From Bacteroidia bacterium (GTDB taxonomy: Bacteria; Bacteroidota; Bacteroidia; AKYH767-A; OLB10), in assembly GCA_016788165.1 (NCBI GenBank), contig JAEUTH010000018.1:1-64000 (forward strand): a stretch of DNA of 64,000 bases. Direction: 5' to 3'. Under the pieces are notes generated by a model. The model worked only from the letters and a program-made list of their open reading frames with translations, made no database searches and was not told where the DNA came from. Below, piece after piece: positions 17,371 through 26,558 of this stretch; within the stretch, counting starts at the first letter, position 1, and each line of letters begins with the position of its first letter. The translations under genes and the position numbers were made by a program.

Positions 17371-17394
17371 AAAATCCCACAATTGTGGGATTTT
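17371..17394 (-). terminator. Terminator of the W/Y/H-rich protein gene
   Basis: A perfect 24-base palindrome, AAAATCCCACAATTGTGGGATTTT, starts 4 bases after the stop codon. On the minus strand it is followed by further T residues. Typical intrinsic terminator. Confidence 0.9.
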
Positions 17395-17398
17395 ACTT

Positions 17399-18664
17399 TT
17401 AACGTGGATGGCGATTGCTACCCGATGGTCGTTGTGCAGGTGCACTGGGTCTTGATTGCGGGGCTGATGGTTTTGTTGTAGGTGATGTGGGCCGTGTTTT
17501 TGGTGCATTGGGTTTTATATCATTATTACGGCTTGGTAAATCGGGTCTTGTTTGCGCAGGTGTTTCCGGACGTGATGGACTATTTGGCTTCGTTACAGGT
17601 ATATCCGTTTTTTTATCGGGCTGCAAAGTATTATTGCCGGGTCGCTTATCTATTGTAGTGTTGTTATTGCCGGGCCTATTATCTGATGCTGCATTATTAC
17701 TACCGGGTCGGTTATTATTTAAAGTATTACCCGGCCTTTGACCCGGGCGTGGATTTGCACTTGGAAAGTTTGATTTACCCGGTTTGTAATTGTTTTGTTT
17801 GATATAAGAATTACGATAATTGTTATTGGTAATATTTACGTTTACCGTATTAGAAACTTTACGATGGCCGTAATAATGATTTGAGTAATGCGAGTGGTAA
17901 TGGAAATGTGGTGTTGGCCTGTACCACCAGCCATTCCAATGCGCACCGCCACAATACCAATGGTTATAATAGTTGTGGTAATAATAGGGAGCCCAAGGAT
18001 GCCAATAGGGTGGGTAATGGCCCCAGTAGTAGGGCGAGCTCCATCGGTAATAACCGGGGCAGTAAAAAAATACTACTATCGACCAGTTTACAGGTGGTGG
18101 ACTATAGCTGGGTGGTTGGCTATAGTTGCTTGTGTTATTAGTTGTATAGTAATTATTAGTTACATTATTTACCGTAGTTGTACTGCCTTGATATGCAGGA
18201 TTGGGTGTACTGCCATAACCTTTGGTACTTGTATCGGTAGCTTTATCGGCAGGTTCAATCACATAATCTTTGCCATATAAAGTTTCGTCACCCACAACTT
18301 GTACGGTTACTTTGCCATCTTTTTTATCTACATAAATAACAGCAACGTCTTGCATATCATTTTCGCCCAGTATGGCACGTAGTACAATGGTATGCAAAGT
18401 ACCTTCGGTGTTATCAATTACTTTTACATAATCGGTTTTGCCATCATTATTCAAATCCAGGTTGTTAAGCTTTAACGAGTCGTTGTTTATTTTTTCTTCA
18501 AAAGCTTCTAATGTTTTTGATTGTTGAAACACATCAAGCATAGCTGCTAGATTAAAATTATCGCCCGGTAAATCGAGTTTGTTTTCGTCAGCGGGATCGG
18601 TGCTTTGCGCACAAGCATAGCCTATGCTGCACAAAAAAATGAGGCTAAAAAAAGTGTTTTTCAT
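17399..18664 (-). CDS. Exported low-complexity protein, aromatic and RPG-rich
   Basis: 421 residues with a signal peptide (cut near ACAQS). Residues about 25-150 form an ordered, acidic domain (LDLNNDGKTDYVKVIDN, LHTIVLRAILGENDMQDVAVIYVDKK). A Tyr/Asn/Thr linker follows, then an extremely Trp/Tyr/His-rich block (YYHNYYNHWYCGGAHWNGWW). The tail is Pro/Arg/Asn-rich and repeats RPGNN/RPGSN-like units before a basic end (SGSNRHPR). This layout recurs in Bacteroidota exported proteins of unknown role. It may be surface-bound through the aromatic/basic regions (inference). It has its own terminator. Confidence 0.75.
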   Translation of the reverse strand: MKNTFFSLIFLCSIGYACAQSTDPADENKLDLPGDNFNLAAMLDVFQQSKTLEAFEEKINNDSLKLNNLDLNNDGKTDYVKVIDNTEGTLHTIVLRAILGENDMQDVAVIYVDKKDGKVTVQVVGDETLYGKDYVIEPADKATDTSTKGYGSTPNPAYQGSTTTVNNVTNNYYTTNNTSNYSQPPSYSPPPVNWSIVVFFYCPGYYRWSSPYYWGHYPPYWHPWAPYYYHNYYNHWYCGGAHWNGWWYRPTPHFHYHSHYSNHYYGHRKVSNTVNVNITNNNYRNSYIKQNNYKPGKSNFPSANPRPGQRPGNTLNNNRPGSNNAASDNRPGNNNTTIDKRPGNNTLQPDKKTDIPVTKPNSPSRPETPAQTRPDLPSRNNDIKPNAPKTRPTSPTTKPSAPQSRPSAPAQRPSGSNRHPR

Positions 18665-18793
18665 GAGTATGGTTTTTAATTTAAATGCAATAATAAAAAG
18701 GATGAATAAAATTAATTGTTGTTTTTGATGAATTTGGCTTTTAACGGTTTAATCGAAACAGTAAATAATGTATAAAACTAAAGTTGGTATTTA

Positions 18794-21238
18794 TTATAAA
18801 TCAATGTGCCAAACGTTTTTGCAGTAATCGGCAATGCTACGGTCAGATGAAAAGTAACCCATACGTGCTACATTTAAAATACTCATTTGCGCCCATTTTT
18901 TAGGCTTTTCATATAAATTATTCACATCCTGCTGACAATCAATGTATGCTTGAAAATCGGCACAAAGCATATAGGGGTCGTTATTTTTTAATGAGTCAAC
19001 AATGGGCGCAAACAATGCGGTATTACCATCTGAAAAAGTGCCACCTGCAATAGCATCTATTACCGCTTTTAAGTTTTTATTATTTTGATAAAAATCTTGC
19101 GGACTGTATTTATGTTTTAATGCGCCAACCTGGCCTGCATCTAAGCCGAATAAGAAAAAGTTTTCGGCACCAACGGCTTCGCGCATTTCTACATTGGCAC
19201 CATCTAAAGTACCTATGGTTAGCGCACCGTTTAATGCAAATTTCATATTACCGGTTCCTGAAGCTTCTTTGCCGGCTGTACTTACTTGTTCTGATAAATC
19301 GGCTGCACGGTAAACCCACTCACTATTTTTAACACTGTAGTTTGGAAAAAACACTACTTTAATTCTTTCGTTAATGTCACTATCGTTATTAATTACATCG
19401 GCTACTGAATTAATTAAGCGGATAATTAATTTGGCAAATACATAGCCCGGTGCAGCTTTACCACCGAAAATAAAAACGCGTTGTTGTATAGCAAGCTTAG
19501 GATTTGATTTAAGTTGCAGGTATAAATGAATTATGTGTAAAACACAAAGATGCTGCCGCTTGTATTCGTGTATGCGTTTTACCTGAACATCAAACATAGC
19601 TTTTGGATTTACGGCTATGCCTGTACGTTGCAAAATCAAGTGAGCAAGCTGCCGTTTGTTTTCAAGCTTTACTTTTTGCCATTGGGTAATAAACTTATCA
19701 TCATTTATAAATGCCTCTAATTTTCGTAATTGTTCTTGTGTATTACCAATCCATGCATTGCCTATGTAGTCGCTTATTAATTTTGCAAGCATCGGATTGT
19801 TTAATGCCATCCACCTGCGTGGCGTTACACCATTGGTTACATTAATAATGTTTTTGTTTTTAATTTTTGCGAAGTCGGCCAGTAAATCTTCTTTCAAAAG
19901 TTTTGAATGCAGTTGCGATACACCATTTATAGTGTGGCTGCCTATGGATGCCAAATGTGCCATACGAACGGCTTTGCCACCGGTTTCGTCAATAATGGAT
20001 AGATTGCTAAGTAATGTATTGTTGCCGGGATGTTGTTGCGCAACCGATTCTAAAAATCGGCTGTTTATTTCATAAATAATTTCAATATGGCGGGGTAATA
20101 GTGCCGTAAATAATTGAAGTGGCCATTTCTCTAATGCTTCGGGCAATAAGGTATGATTGGTATATGAAAATACGGCTTGTGTAATTTTCCAGGCTTCGTC
20201 CCACCACATCTGATGTTCGTCAACCAGTAGTCGCATCATTTCTGCTATCGAGATGGCAGGGTGTGTATCGTTTAATTGCAATGCAAAAGTTTGTGGCAAA
20301 TCATGCAATGTTTTATTGCGTTGTAACTGTATGCCAATTACATTTTGTAACGAACATGAAACAAAAAAGTATTGTTGCATCAGGCGCAGGCGTTTCCCGT
20401 CTTCGGTTTCATCGTTAGGGTAAAGTACTTTTGATATGGTTTCGGCCCAGGTTTTTTTCTGCACGGCAATGCCATAATTACCGTGATTAAATGCACTTAA
20501 ATCCAATGCTTCAAATGCTTCGGCTTTCCATAAACGCAATAGGTTTATAGCATTGTTTTTATATCCGGGTACGGGTGTGTCATAAGCAATACCTTTTACT
20601 TCATCTTGCGCTATCCATTGCACTTCGTATTGTCCGTTAGGCTTGCTTACGGTTTGGGTATAACCACCAAATTTTATTTTGTAAGTTATATTGTGTTGTA
20701 CTATTTCCCAGGGATTGCCATTTTGTAGCCACTTATCAGTTATCTCTATTTGCTGTCCGTTTTGAATTTGTTGTTCAAATATGCCAAACTCGTATCTGAT
20801 GCCGTAACCAATTGCCGGCACTTGTAGTGTGGTCATACTATCTAAATAACATGCTGCCAAACGGCCTAAGCCACCATTGCCTAAGCCCGGCTCAACTTCT
20901 TGTTGTAATACAGCATTTATATCTAAATCTAATTGGGTTAGTGCTTCACTTACCTCCTGATAGATATCTAAATTAACGATGGCATTACCCAGGTGTGGCC
21001 CCATTAAAAACTCGGCTGATAAATAACCTACAATTTTTTTCTCATGGTCTTTGTAATGCGTCAATGCATCAATCCAGTTTTTCATTAATCGACTGCGTAG
21101 GGTATAAGCAACGGCCATGTACCAATCGTGCATCGTAGCCAATGTTGTGGTGCGACCTTGTGTGTAGAATAAGTGAAATAAAATGTCTGATTTTATTGCT
21201 TCGGCATTATTGCTAAGGTTGTACGATGGTGTTTCCAA
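18794..21238 (-). CDS. glgP: Glycogen/alpha-glucan phosphorylase
   Basis: 814 residues, GT35 family. The catalytic signature is EASGTGNMKFALNGALTIGT (near 660-680), where the Lys binds pyridoxal phosphate. Also present are GLGNGGLGRLAACYLDSM, NDTHPAISIAEMMRLLVD, RIHEYKRQHL and IFGGKAAPGY. It releases glucose 1-phosphate from alpha-1,4-glucans in the cytoplasm. No ATG lies near the N-terminus; the frame begins at TTG 21238 and the first residues (ETPSYNLSNNAEAI) are plausible. No other glycogen gene is adjacent. Confidence 0.95.
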   Translation of the reverse strand: METPSYNLSNNAEAIKSDILFHLFYTQGRTTTLATMHDWYMAVAYTLRSRLMKNWIDALTHYKDHEKKIVGYLSAEFLMGPHLGNAIVNLDIYQEVSEALTQLDLDINAVLQQEVEPGLGNGGLGRLAACYLDSMTTLQVPAIGYGIRYEFGIFEQQIQNGQQIEITDKWLQNGNPWEIVQHNITYKIKFGGYTQTVSKPNGQYEVQWIAQDEVKGIAYDTPVPGYKNNAINLLRLWKAEAFEALDLSAFNHGNYGIAVQKKTWAETISKVLYPNDETEDGKRLRLMQQYFFVSCSLQNVIGIQLQRNKTLHDLPQTFALQLNDTHPAISIAEMMRLLVDEHQMWWDEAWKITQAVFSYTNHTLLPEALEKWPLQLFTALLPRHIEIIYEINSRFLESVAQQHPGNNTLLSNLSIIDETGGKAVRMAHLASIGSHTINGVSQLHSKLLKEDLLADFAKIKNKNIINVTNGVTPRRWMALNNPMLAKLISDYIGNAWIGNTQEQLRKLEAFINDDKFITQWQKVKLENKRQLAHLILQRTGIAVNPKAMFDVQVKRIHEYKRQHLCVLHIIHLYLQLKSNPKLAIQQRVFIFGGKAAPGYVFAKLIIRLINSVADVINNDSDINERIKVVFFPNYSVKNSEWVYRAADLSEQVSTAGKEASGTGNMKFALNGALTIGTLDGANVEMREAVGAENFFLFGLDAGQVGALKHKYSPQDFYQNNKNLKAVIDAIAGGTFSDGNTALFAPIVDSLKNNDPYMLCADFQAYIDCQQDVNNLYEKPKKWAQMSILNVARMGYFSSDRSIADYCKNVWHIDL

Positions 21239-21375
21239 AATTGATTAGCAGGTTTTTTTATTATAAAATTTAGTTGAAATTAAATTAGCAGCTTTTGTAT
21301 AACCATGTTAGGTATGGTTTGTTAGCGCAATATTGTTTTGTATTTTTATTTAAAGGGGGGGATAATATAAAATCT

Positions 21376-21409
21376 AAAAAAAGCCTTGCATTTAAGGCAA
21401 AGCTTTTTT
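21376..21409 (-). terminator. Terminator after accA
   Basis: On the minus strand an A/T-flanked hairpin pairs GC and TTGC (21383-21389) with GCAA and GC (21397-21403), with one mismatch and a 7-base loop. It is followed by a T run. Lies 25 bases after the accA stop codon. Confidence 0.8.
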
Positions 21410-21433
21410 GTTTTTACATTTTACAATTGCATA

Positions 21434-22396
21434 TCAGGCTTCGTTATAAACGCCCATTGACGAAAACTTGGCAATACGTTGTTCAACCAGGTTATCAATA
21501 TTAATAGCTTTTAACAAACTTAGGTTTTGAAGTATTTCTTCTTTAACGGTGTTAAATATTTCGTCACGATTGGCATGTGCACCGCCTAATGGTTCGGCAA
21601 TAATGCCATCAATCAAATGTTGCGTCAGCATATCGGTTGCAGTTAGTTTTAACGCATCAGCAGCACGCTCTTTATTATCCCAGTTACGCCATAAAATAGA
21701 GGAGCAAGATTCGGGAGAAATTACGGAGTACCAGGTGTTTTCAAGCATCAATACTTTATCGCCAATGCCTATACCCAAAGCCCCTCCCGAAGCACCTTCG
21801 CCTATGATTATACATATAACGGGTACTTTTAATACAGCCATTTCGAGCAAATTACGTGCAATGGCCTCGCCCTGGCCTCGTTCTTCGGCCTCTAAGCCCG
21901 GATAGGCGCCCGGTGTATCAATAAGTGTAATAATTGGTTTACCAAATTTTTCGGCTAATTTCATCAGTCGTAATGCTTTGCGATAGCCTTCGGGGTTTGG
22001 CATACCAAAATTGCGGTATTGACGCTGTTTGGTGGTATTGCCTTTTTGTTGACCGATAAACATTAATGTTTGGCCGTTAATACTTCCAAAACCACCTATC
22101 ATGGCTTTATCATCTTTAACGGTTCTATCGCCAAATTGTTCGATAAAATCGCCATTGGTAAGGGCTTGTATGTAGTCTAATGCATAGGGCCTATCGGGAT
22201 GACGTGATAACTGCACCCGTTGCCACGGTGTTAAATTAGCGTAGAGTTGTGTTTTGGTTTCAACAATTTTTTGTTCCAACTCTATAATTAAGTTGGTAGT
22301 ATCTACTTTTCCTTTTTCGGCAATTTGCTTGGCTTTGTCTAATTGTTCCTGCAAAACTGCTATCGGTTTTTCGAAATCGAGTTGATTTTTACTCAT
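21434..22396 (-). CDS. accA: Acetyl-CoA carboxylase carboxyltransferase alpha subunit
   Basis: 320 residues, typical AccA length. An N-terminal coiled helix ([20 protein letters not shown]) is followed by the crotonase-like domain: [49 protein letters not shown] and [15 protein letters not shown]. With AccD, encoded elsewhere, it transfers the carboxyl group from biotin to acetyl-CoA, giving malonyl-CoA for fatty-acid synthesis. Its terminator follows it, and the lipoprotein operon on the same strand ends 61 bases upstream. Confidence 0.96.
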   Translation of the reverse strand: MSKNQLDFEKPIAVLQEQLDKAKQIAEKGKVDTTNLIIELEQKIVETKTQLYANLTPWQRVQLSRHPDRPYALDYIQALTNGDFIEQFGDRTVKDDKAMIGGFGSINGQTLMFIGQQKGNTTKQRQYRNFGMPNPEGYRKALRLMKLAEKFGKPIITLIDTPGAYPGLEAEERGQGEAIARNLLEMAVLKVPVICIIIGEGASGGALGIGIGDKVLMLENTWYSVISPESCSSILWRNWDNKERAADALKLTATDMLTQHLIDGIIAEPLGGAHANRDEIFNTVKEEILQNLSLLKAINIDNLVEQRIAKFSSMGVYNEA

Positions 22397-22457
22397 ATTT
22401 TTATTTGTAAAAGGTGGGCAAATATAGTATTAGCCTGATACCATAAAAATAGCAACC

Positions 22458-22907
22458 TTACTTTAGCAGGGTAACTAGAGGTGTTTGTACTACATTGCTT
22501 TTATTTAAGGCTCTATCGTGCACATATACTGAAAAATAAAAAGTTTGTGCATTGCTGCTGTCGGTTAAACCCATCCGTGGAAGTACAATGTTTACTTTAC
22601 CTTGTATGGGTACTTGTGCATTGGCGGGGGCTAATTGTTGTAAGCGAAATGGATACACCAATCCGTTGCGACTATCGGTTACAAATAAATTTTTTGCATC
22701 TGCATGGTTTTCGCCTAAATCGCCATTGCCGTCTTTGTAGCTCATTATGATGGTTATTGAATCAGTATAAGCTTTAGCTGAAGAAGGTGAAATGCTTTCA
22801 ATAGCAATTTCAGGTGTTTCGGATAAATTGGTTTTACTACATCCAACACCTATGAACAAACTTACTATTAAACAGTACGATAAAATTTTATTGAAGTATG
22901 AATGCAT
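22458..22907 (-). CDS. Small lipoprotein, last gene of the DUF1501 operon
   Basis: 149 residues. Lipobox ends at C23 (LFIGVGC). The mature part has IAIESISPSSAKAYTDSITI, then SYKDGNGDLGENHAD, a Gly/Asp-rich loop common in Bacteroidota lipoproteins with Ig-like folds, and ends in beta-rich sequence (FYFSVYVHDRALN). The start overlaps the end of the preceding cytochrome-like gene by 20 bases, which supports co-translation. Probably a cell-surface or periplasmic partner; function unknown. Confidence 0.75.
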   Translation of the reverse strand: MHSYFNKILSYCLIVSLFIGVGCSKTNLSETPEIAIESISPSSAKAYTDSITIIMSYKDGNGDLGENHADAKNLFVTDSRNGLVYPFRLQQLAPANAQVPIQGKVNIVLPRMGLTDSSNAQTFYFSVYVHDRALNKSNVVQTPLVTLLK

Positions 22908-23778
22908 AAAGGGTTTTGTAATAATCTACAATTTGGTTATGTGGATATTCTATAGCATTGCCCGACCCATCGTTACAGTAGTATCGGAAGTATAGCGTAG
23001 TATTTACAGGCAGAGTTTGTGTATTAATTTCTACATACCATAAACTACCAATATTGGGAACATTAATAAACTGTGGTGCTATAGCAATTGCCGAACTAAA
23101 ATCATCTTTAACCGAACTAATTTTCACCATATTTTGTTGCAGATTTCCGATTGCTGTCGAATCATCTTCCAATAAAAATACCAACGTAAATTTTAAACCA
23201 TGTGGTATTAAAAATGGATTGTAGCTAATATTGTTTAAACGAACCGTATCAAGCCGCACATTGTTACTGTCAATGGCAACATATCCTTTTACTTGTGGTG
23301 GATTATTAATGATAATTAAGGGTGGGGTAGGTTGGTTATTGATGTCGGGTGCGCCATTATTAATCCAGTTTTCGATATTTTTTAAATCTATATCACTAAG
23401 CTTACTGCTGTAAAGCGGCATACGTCCCAATACGGCATCATTGGTTGTAACACGTTCGTACAACCAACTTTTATTTACCTGATAGGGTGTTATGCGATAT
23501 AAAAATGAATTAGCACTGTCGTTTTTAATCGGTTTATGGTAAACCAGGGTGCTATACGTTGATTGAACTGTTCGGAAGTCGGGTTCGAAACTACCATCAT
23601 GGCAGCCGGGAACAGCACATCTTACAGCAAAAATATTTTTATGCAAACCTGCAATTGAAGCAGGATTTATTGTATCTGCAGGTACGGGTACAACATTGTT
23701 TGTGAAAGGATTATCGGGCTCGTTTTTTTTACAACTCCAAGCAAAAAATAAAATAAGTATGATGGCGTATTTATTCAT
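22888..23778 (-). CDS. Lipoprotein with planctomycete-type cytochrome c motif
   Basis: 296 residues. Lipobox ends at C16 (LFFAWSC). HKNIFAVRCAVPGCHDGSFE carries a CX4CH haem-attachment motif (C54, C59, H60). The downstream segment GRMPLYSSKLSDIDLKNIEN resembles the distal RMP...L...DI..I..WI..GA pattern of PSCyt1-type cytochromes, with M in the axial-ligand place. Residues from about 170 are a beta-rich domain. The CX4CH spacing is less common than CXXCH. Start ATG 23778 abuts the stop of the DUF1501 gene. Likely periplasmic, with electron transfer possible but unproven. Confidence 0.78.
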   Translation of the reverse strand: MNKYAIILILFFAWSCKKNEPDNPFTNNVVPVPADTINPASIAGLHKNIFAVRCAVPGCHDGSFEPDFRTVQSTYSTLVYHKPIKNDSANSFLYRITPYQVNKSWLYERVTTNDAVLGRMPLYSSKLSDIDLKNIENWINNGAPDINNQPTPPLIIINNPPQVKGYVAIDSNNVRLDTVRLNNISYNPFLIPHGLKFTLVFLLEDDSTAIGNLQQNMVKISSVKDDFSSAIAIAPQFINVPNIGSLWYVEINTQTLPVNTTLYFRYYCNDGSGNAIEYPHNQIVDYYKTLYAFILQ

Positions 23779-25086
23779 TTAAAAAAATGCTTGATGTAAA
23801 AAACTACCAGGCAATGTACCACCGGGTATTTGCGAATCGAAACCTAAAATGCCGGCAATGGTGGGCACTATATCTATACTTTGACCTGCCACCTGATTTA
23901 ATACCTGACCTTGTTTAACCACATTGGGTGGCCCTACTATCATGCAAAATATTTCGCGCGAAGTATTATCGCTGGTGTGGTCTAATGCCTTCCGACCGAA
24001 GTTATCAATTAAACTATTTGGGTTTAGGTTTCGGCCATGCTCGGGCGCAATTATCATAATAGTATCGTTTGCCAGGACCGGTGTACTTTGTATGGTATTC
24101 CATAAATGTGCTACAGCATAATCGGCCTTACGCAAATTGTTAGCATACTGTGTAAAGTTGCTGTGGCATATATCTACATCTTGCATGTTTACCACCAATA
24201 ATTCAGGTTTAAATTGTTTTAATATTTCTTCGGCAAAAAATATATTAAACATATCACTGTTCATTACATTGGCATTGGGTAATTGCCAGGGGTTTAGGTA
24301 TAAACCATTTGCGGCCTTATTATATGAGTCGGCAATAAAATTCTGAAGCGCAATTTTTTCAGTATGTGCATTGGTTACTCCGGCAGCGCCATTAATAAAC
24401 TGTGTATTAAAATTCTGATCTACAAAATTGCGCATCTCATTAATAATACTCTCTTCGGATGGTGTAAATGTTTTTGGGTTTGCTAATGAATTATAGCCTG
24501 ACTGAATAAAAGAAAGTGGCGAAATAAAGTTGCCTCCATAAGCGGCACCATATCCTTCGGCATTACTAAAATTTAGTGCTACATAAGGACCTAAGGTATT
24601 GGATACCCACCAACTGTTTAATGCAGTTTGTTGAGGCGCATTGTGTTTGCGATAAAGCTCGAAAACAGTTGGGTTTAATGGGTTGGCACGTATGTCTAAA
24701 TCGGTTTGAGTATAAACTCCGGTTATTGCAGTTGCATGGCCGTTGTAATGACCTGTTGGGCCTTGTGCATAACGGAACTCCTTAAAAAGTGTACCATAGT
24801 TTTGCAACGGTAATGGCAGTGGCGATGCAGGCACAGGGTCTAAACCGGGTAATATATCACTACTAATGGTTTGTGTGCCGTTAAACAAGCAACGCATTAG
24901 ATTCCCGTCTTGCATGTGTACCGATTCTAAATTACGAACACCACCTGCAAACAGGCAAAATACCACATGATTGGCTTTGCGTGCACCGGTGGCTGCAAAT
25001 AAGCGACCCTGCGGTAAAATATAAGGTAATGCTACAGCTCCGGCTGCTGCCATACCACTTCGTTTTATAAAGGCTCTTCGTTGCAC
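23779..25086 (-). CDS. Tat-exported DUF1501 protein
   Basis: 435 residues from a GTG start. A twin-arginine signal opens it (MQRRAFIKRSGMAAAGAVAL), followed by the DUF1501 pattern: VVFCLFAGGVRNLESVHM, GPTGHYNGHATAITGVYT, MQDVDICHSNFTQY, IMIIAPEHGRNLNPN and a late ALDHTSDNT. DUF1501 belongs to the alkaline-phosphatase/sulfatase-like fold, and the conserved His and Asp residues here suggest metal sites; no substrate is known. The Tat signal implies export in folded form, perhaps with a cofactor. It lies between the DUF4214-like lipoproteins and the cytochrome-like gene in one tight operon. Confidence 0.9.
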   Translation of the reverse strand: MQRRAFIKRSGMAAAGAVALPYILPQGRLFAATGARKANHVVFCLFAGGVRNLESVHMQDGNLMRCLFNGTQTISSDILPGLDPVPASPLPLPLQNYGTLFKEFRYAQGPTGHYNGHATAITGVYTQTDLDIRANPLNPTVFELYRKHNAPQQTALNSWWVSNTLGPYVALNFSNAEGYGAAYGGNFISPLSFIQSGYNSLANPKTFTPSEESIINEMRNFVDQNFNTQFINGAAGVTNAHTEKIALQNFIADSYNKAANGLYLNPWQLPNANVMNSDMFNIFFAEEILKQFKPELLVVNMQDVDICHSNFTQYANNLRKADYAVAHLWNTIQSTPVLANDTIMIIAPEHGRNLNPNSLIDNFGRKALDHTSDNTSREIFCMIVGPPNVVKQGQVLNQVAGQSIDIVPTIAGILGFDSQIPGGTLPGSFLHQAFF

Positions 25087-25097
25087 AGATTTATTTT

Positions 25098-25589
25098 TTA
25101 GTAGTAACGATATTCATTAGATGTCATAAATGCATAATAGATTAACGTAGGTGTTATCGTGTTATTGGTGGTTATTAGTTTATGCATAAAATACATCTCG
25201 AATGCATTTGGGTTTCTGTTGTAAAATTTTTTATAGGTATTTGAAATAAATGAATCTACATCAACCAGCATAGATGCTTTTGATGGTATTTGCGCACCGG
25301 GTTTCTGCAATAAATTTTTAATTATTAAATCTTCGATAAGTTTATTATCGCCAAATGAGTTATAGGCAACATTTAATTGTTGCTGCTCGGCATTCGAAAT
25401 TGCTTTGCCCAATAAATCGCTGTAAGCAATAGAAATAAATTCGGCAGTTGTTTTTACATTGGGTTTATTACTGCCTTCGGCCGAAACAGTTACTGTGTTT
25501 ACATCATAAACATAGGTTACCTCTTTTTCGCAGGAAACCAACAGGATGCATGTTGCAATAGCAATTATTTTATTTCCCCAGATATTCAT
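25098..25589 (-). CDS. Lipoprotein with two DUF4214-like units
   Basis: 163 residues. Lipobox ends at C20 (CILLVSC). Two helical units follow the pattern FI..xY..LLGR.P...E: FISIAYSDLLGKAISNAEQQ and FISNTYKKFYNRNPNAFEMY. The last unit closes with FMTSNEYRYY, like the S-x-EY/F end of DUF4214 repeats. The gene overlaps the upstream, larger lipoprotein gene by 20 bases and precedes the DUF1501 gene by 11. The DUF4214 likeness is by eye and not exact. Confidence 0.7.
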   Translation of the reverse strand: MNIWGNKIIAIATCILLVSCEKEVTYVYDVNTVTVSAEGSNKPNVKTTAEFISIAYSDLLGKAISNAEQQQLNVAYNSFGDNKLIEDLIIKNLLQKPGAQIPSKASMLVDVDSFISNTYKKFYNRNPNAFEMYFMHKLITTNNTITPTLIYYAFMTSNEYRYY

Positions 25590-26433
25590 CGCTTGTTAAA
25601 ATATACTGTTGTATGTTTTTATAATTTTTTTGTGATTTATATTGATTTGTAAGTGTAACCATTTCGGCTGTTGTTGGCTCGCGGAATAAATACCGCAGAT
25701 ATAAATCGCGCACCTGCCCTTCGTAATAATCAGTTGCATTAAAGAAGATAAAAATAAAATCGTTTTTATTGCTGCCGTTTTGCTGAAATACGGTAGCGGG
25801 TTTGTCGTTAACCATATCAATGCCTGCATCAAGTTCTTGTACGGTTGGGTAACGTCTTAAAAAATGCTGATACAAACTGGTAACAAAATTTAAAGCACCC
25901 ATGTTAATTTGGTCGTAAAAGTAATTGTCAACCATAACCATGTGCAATTGTTGTATGCTTATTTGATTTTGCTGAAGTTTGGCTATTGCGTTTTGCAGGT
26001 TAAAGATACGATTTAGTTCTAACGTAAACACCGACCAAAACGGTGCGTAAGTTGAATCGGTAAGTAAAAAATTAAACAACATAATTTTGTCTTCAAACTC
26101 ATTGGTATCAACCTGGTTTAGCAAGTCAATGTGGTTTATGTCAAACAGTTGTTTGTTATAATCGGTTTTAGTAAAAATACTTTGAATAAATAAATTTCGT
26201 TGTGCCACCGAAGTATTGTTTTGTTTTAGCGTTTGAAAAGCATTACTAAACTCGGCACTATCAGGTTTGCGGCCTAATAAACTTATATAACTTCGGTTAA
26301 TATAAGTTTCAACGATGGTAATGTTTATCGTACTATCAATCGGTGCTGTATTATTTTTAACTATTTCGGTTTCGTCTTTATTGCAGGCAACAAAAAACAA
26401 AGCCATTAAAAGTATAAATCCCAAATATCGCAT
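25570..26433 (-). CDS. Lipoprotein with three DUF4214-like units, first gene of operon
   Basis: 287 residues. Lipobox ends at C17 (LFFVAC). At least three units share the DUF4214-like pattern: YINRSYISLLGRKPDSAEFS, FVTSLYQHFLRRYPTVQELD and VRDLYLRYLFREPTTAEMV. They close with FTKTDY, FFNATDYYEG and ILTSDEYLG. Proteins of this kind stand beside DUF1501 proteins here in the place where DUF1800 or DUF1549/1553 partners stand in other phyla. A TACGTTTG promoter box lies 26 bases upstream. Possibly a surface partner for the exported DUF1501 protein; function unknown. Confidence 0.72.
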   Translation of the reverse strand: MRYLGFILLMALFFVACNKDETEIVKNNTAPIDSTINITIVETYINRSYISLLGRKPDSAEFSNAFQTLKQNNTSVAQRNLFIQSIFTKTDYNKQLFDINHIDLLNQVDTNEFEDKIMLFNFLLTDSTYAPFWSVFTLELNRIFNLQNAIAKLQQNQISIQQLHMVMVDNYFYDQINMGALNFVTSLYQHFLRRYPTVQELDAGIDMVNDKPATVFQQNGSNKNDFIFIFFNATDYYEGQVRDLYLRYLFREPTTAEMVTLTNQYKSQKNYKNIQQYILTSDEYLGK

Positions 26434-26458
26434 GTAACAATAACCTAATGTTTAAACT

Positions 26459-26466
26459 CAAACGTA
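26459..26466 (-). promoter_or_regulatory. Candidate -7 box of the DUF1501 operon
   Basis: TACGTTTG on the minus strand matches the Bacteroidota consensus TAnnTTTG and ends 26 bases before ATG 26433. The -33 region is T-rich but lacks a clear TTTG. Confidence 0.45.
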
Positions 26467-26558
26467 ATTAATTTATTTTGCATAAAATGATTTCGCAATG
26501 TTATTCTTTACAACTGTATTTAAAATTTCGGAACGTTTGATACGATAACATACCGTCT

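Noticed and set aside
17415-17741. Gly/Leu-rich ORF opposite the RPG-repeat protein
   Set aside because: It mirrors the low-complexity repeats; the minus-strand gene has a signal peptide and its own terminator.
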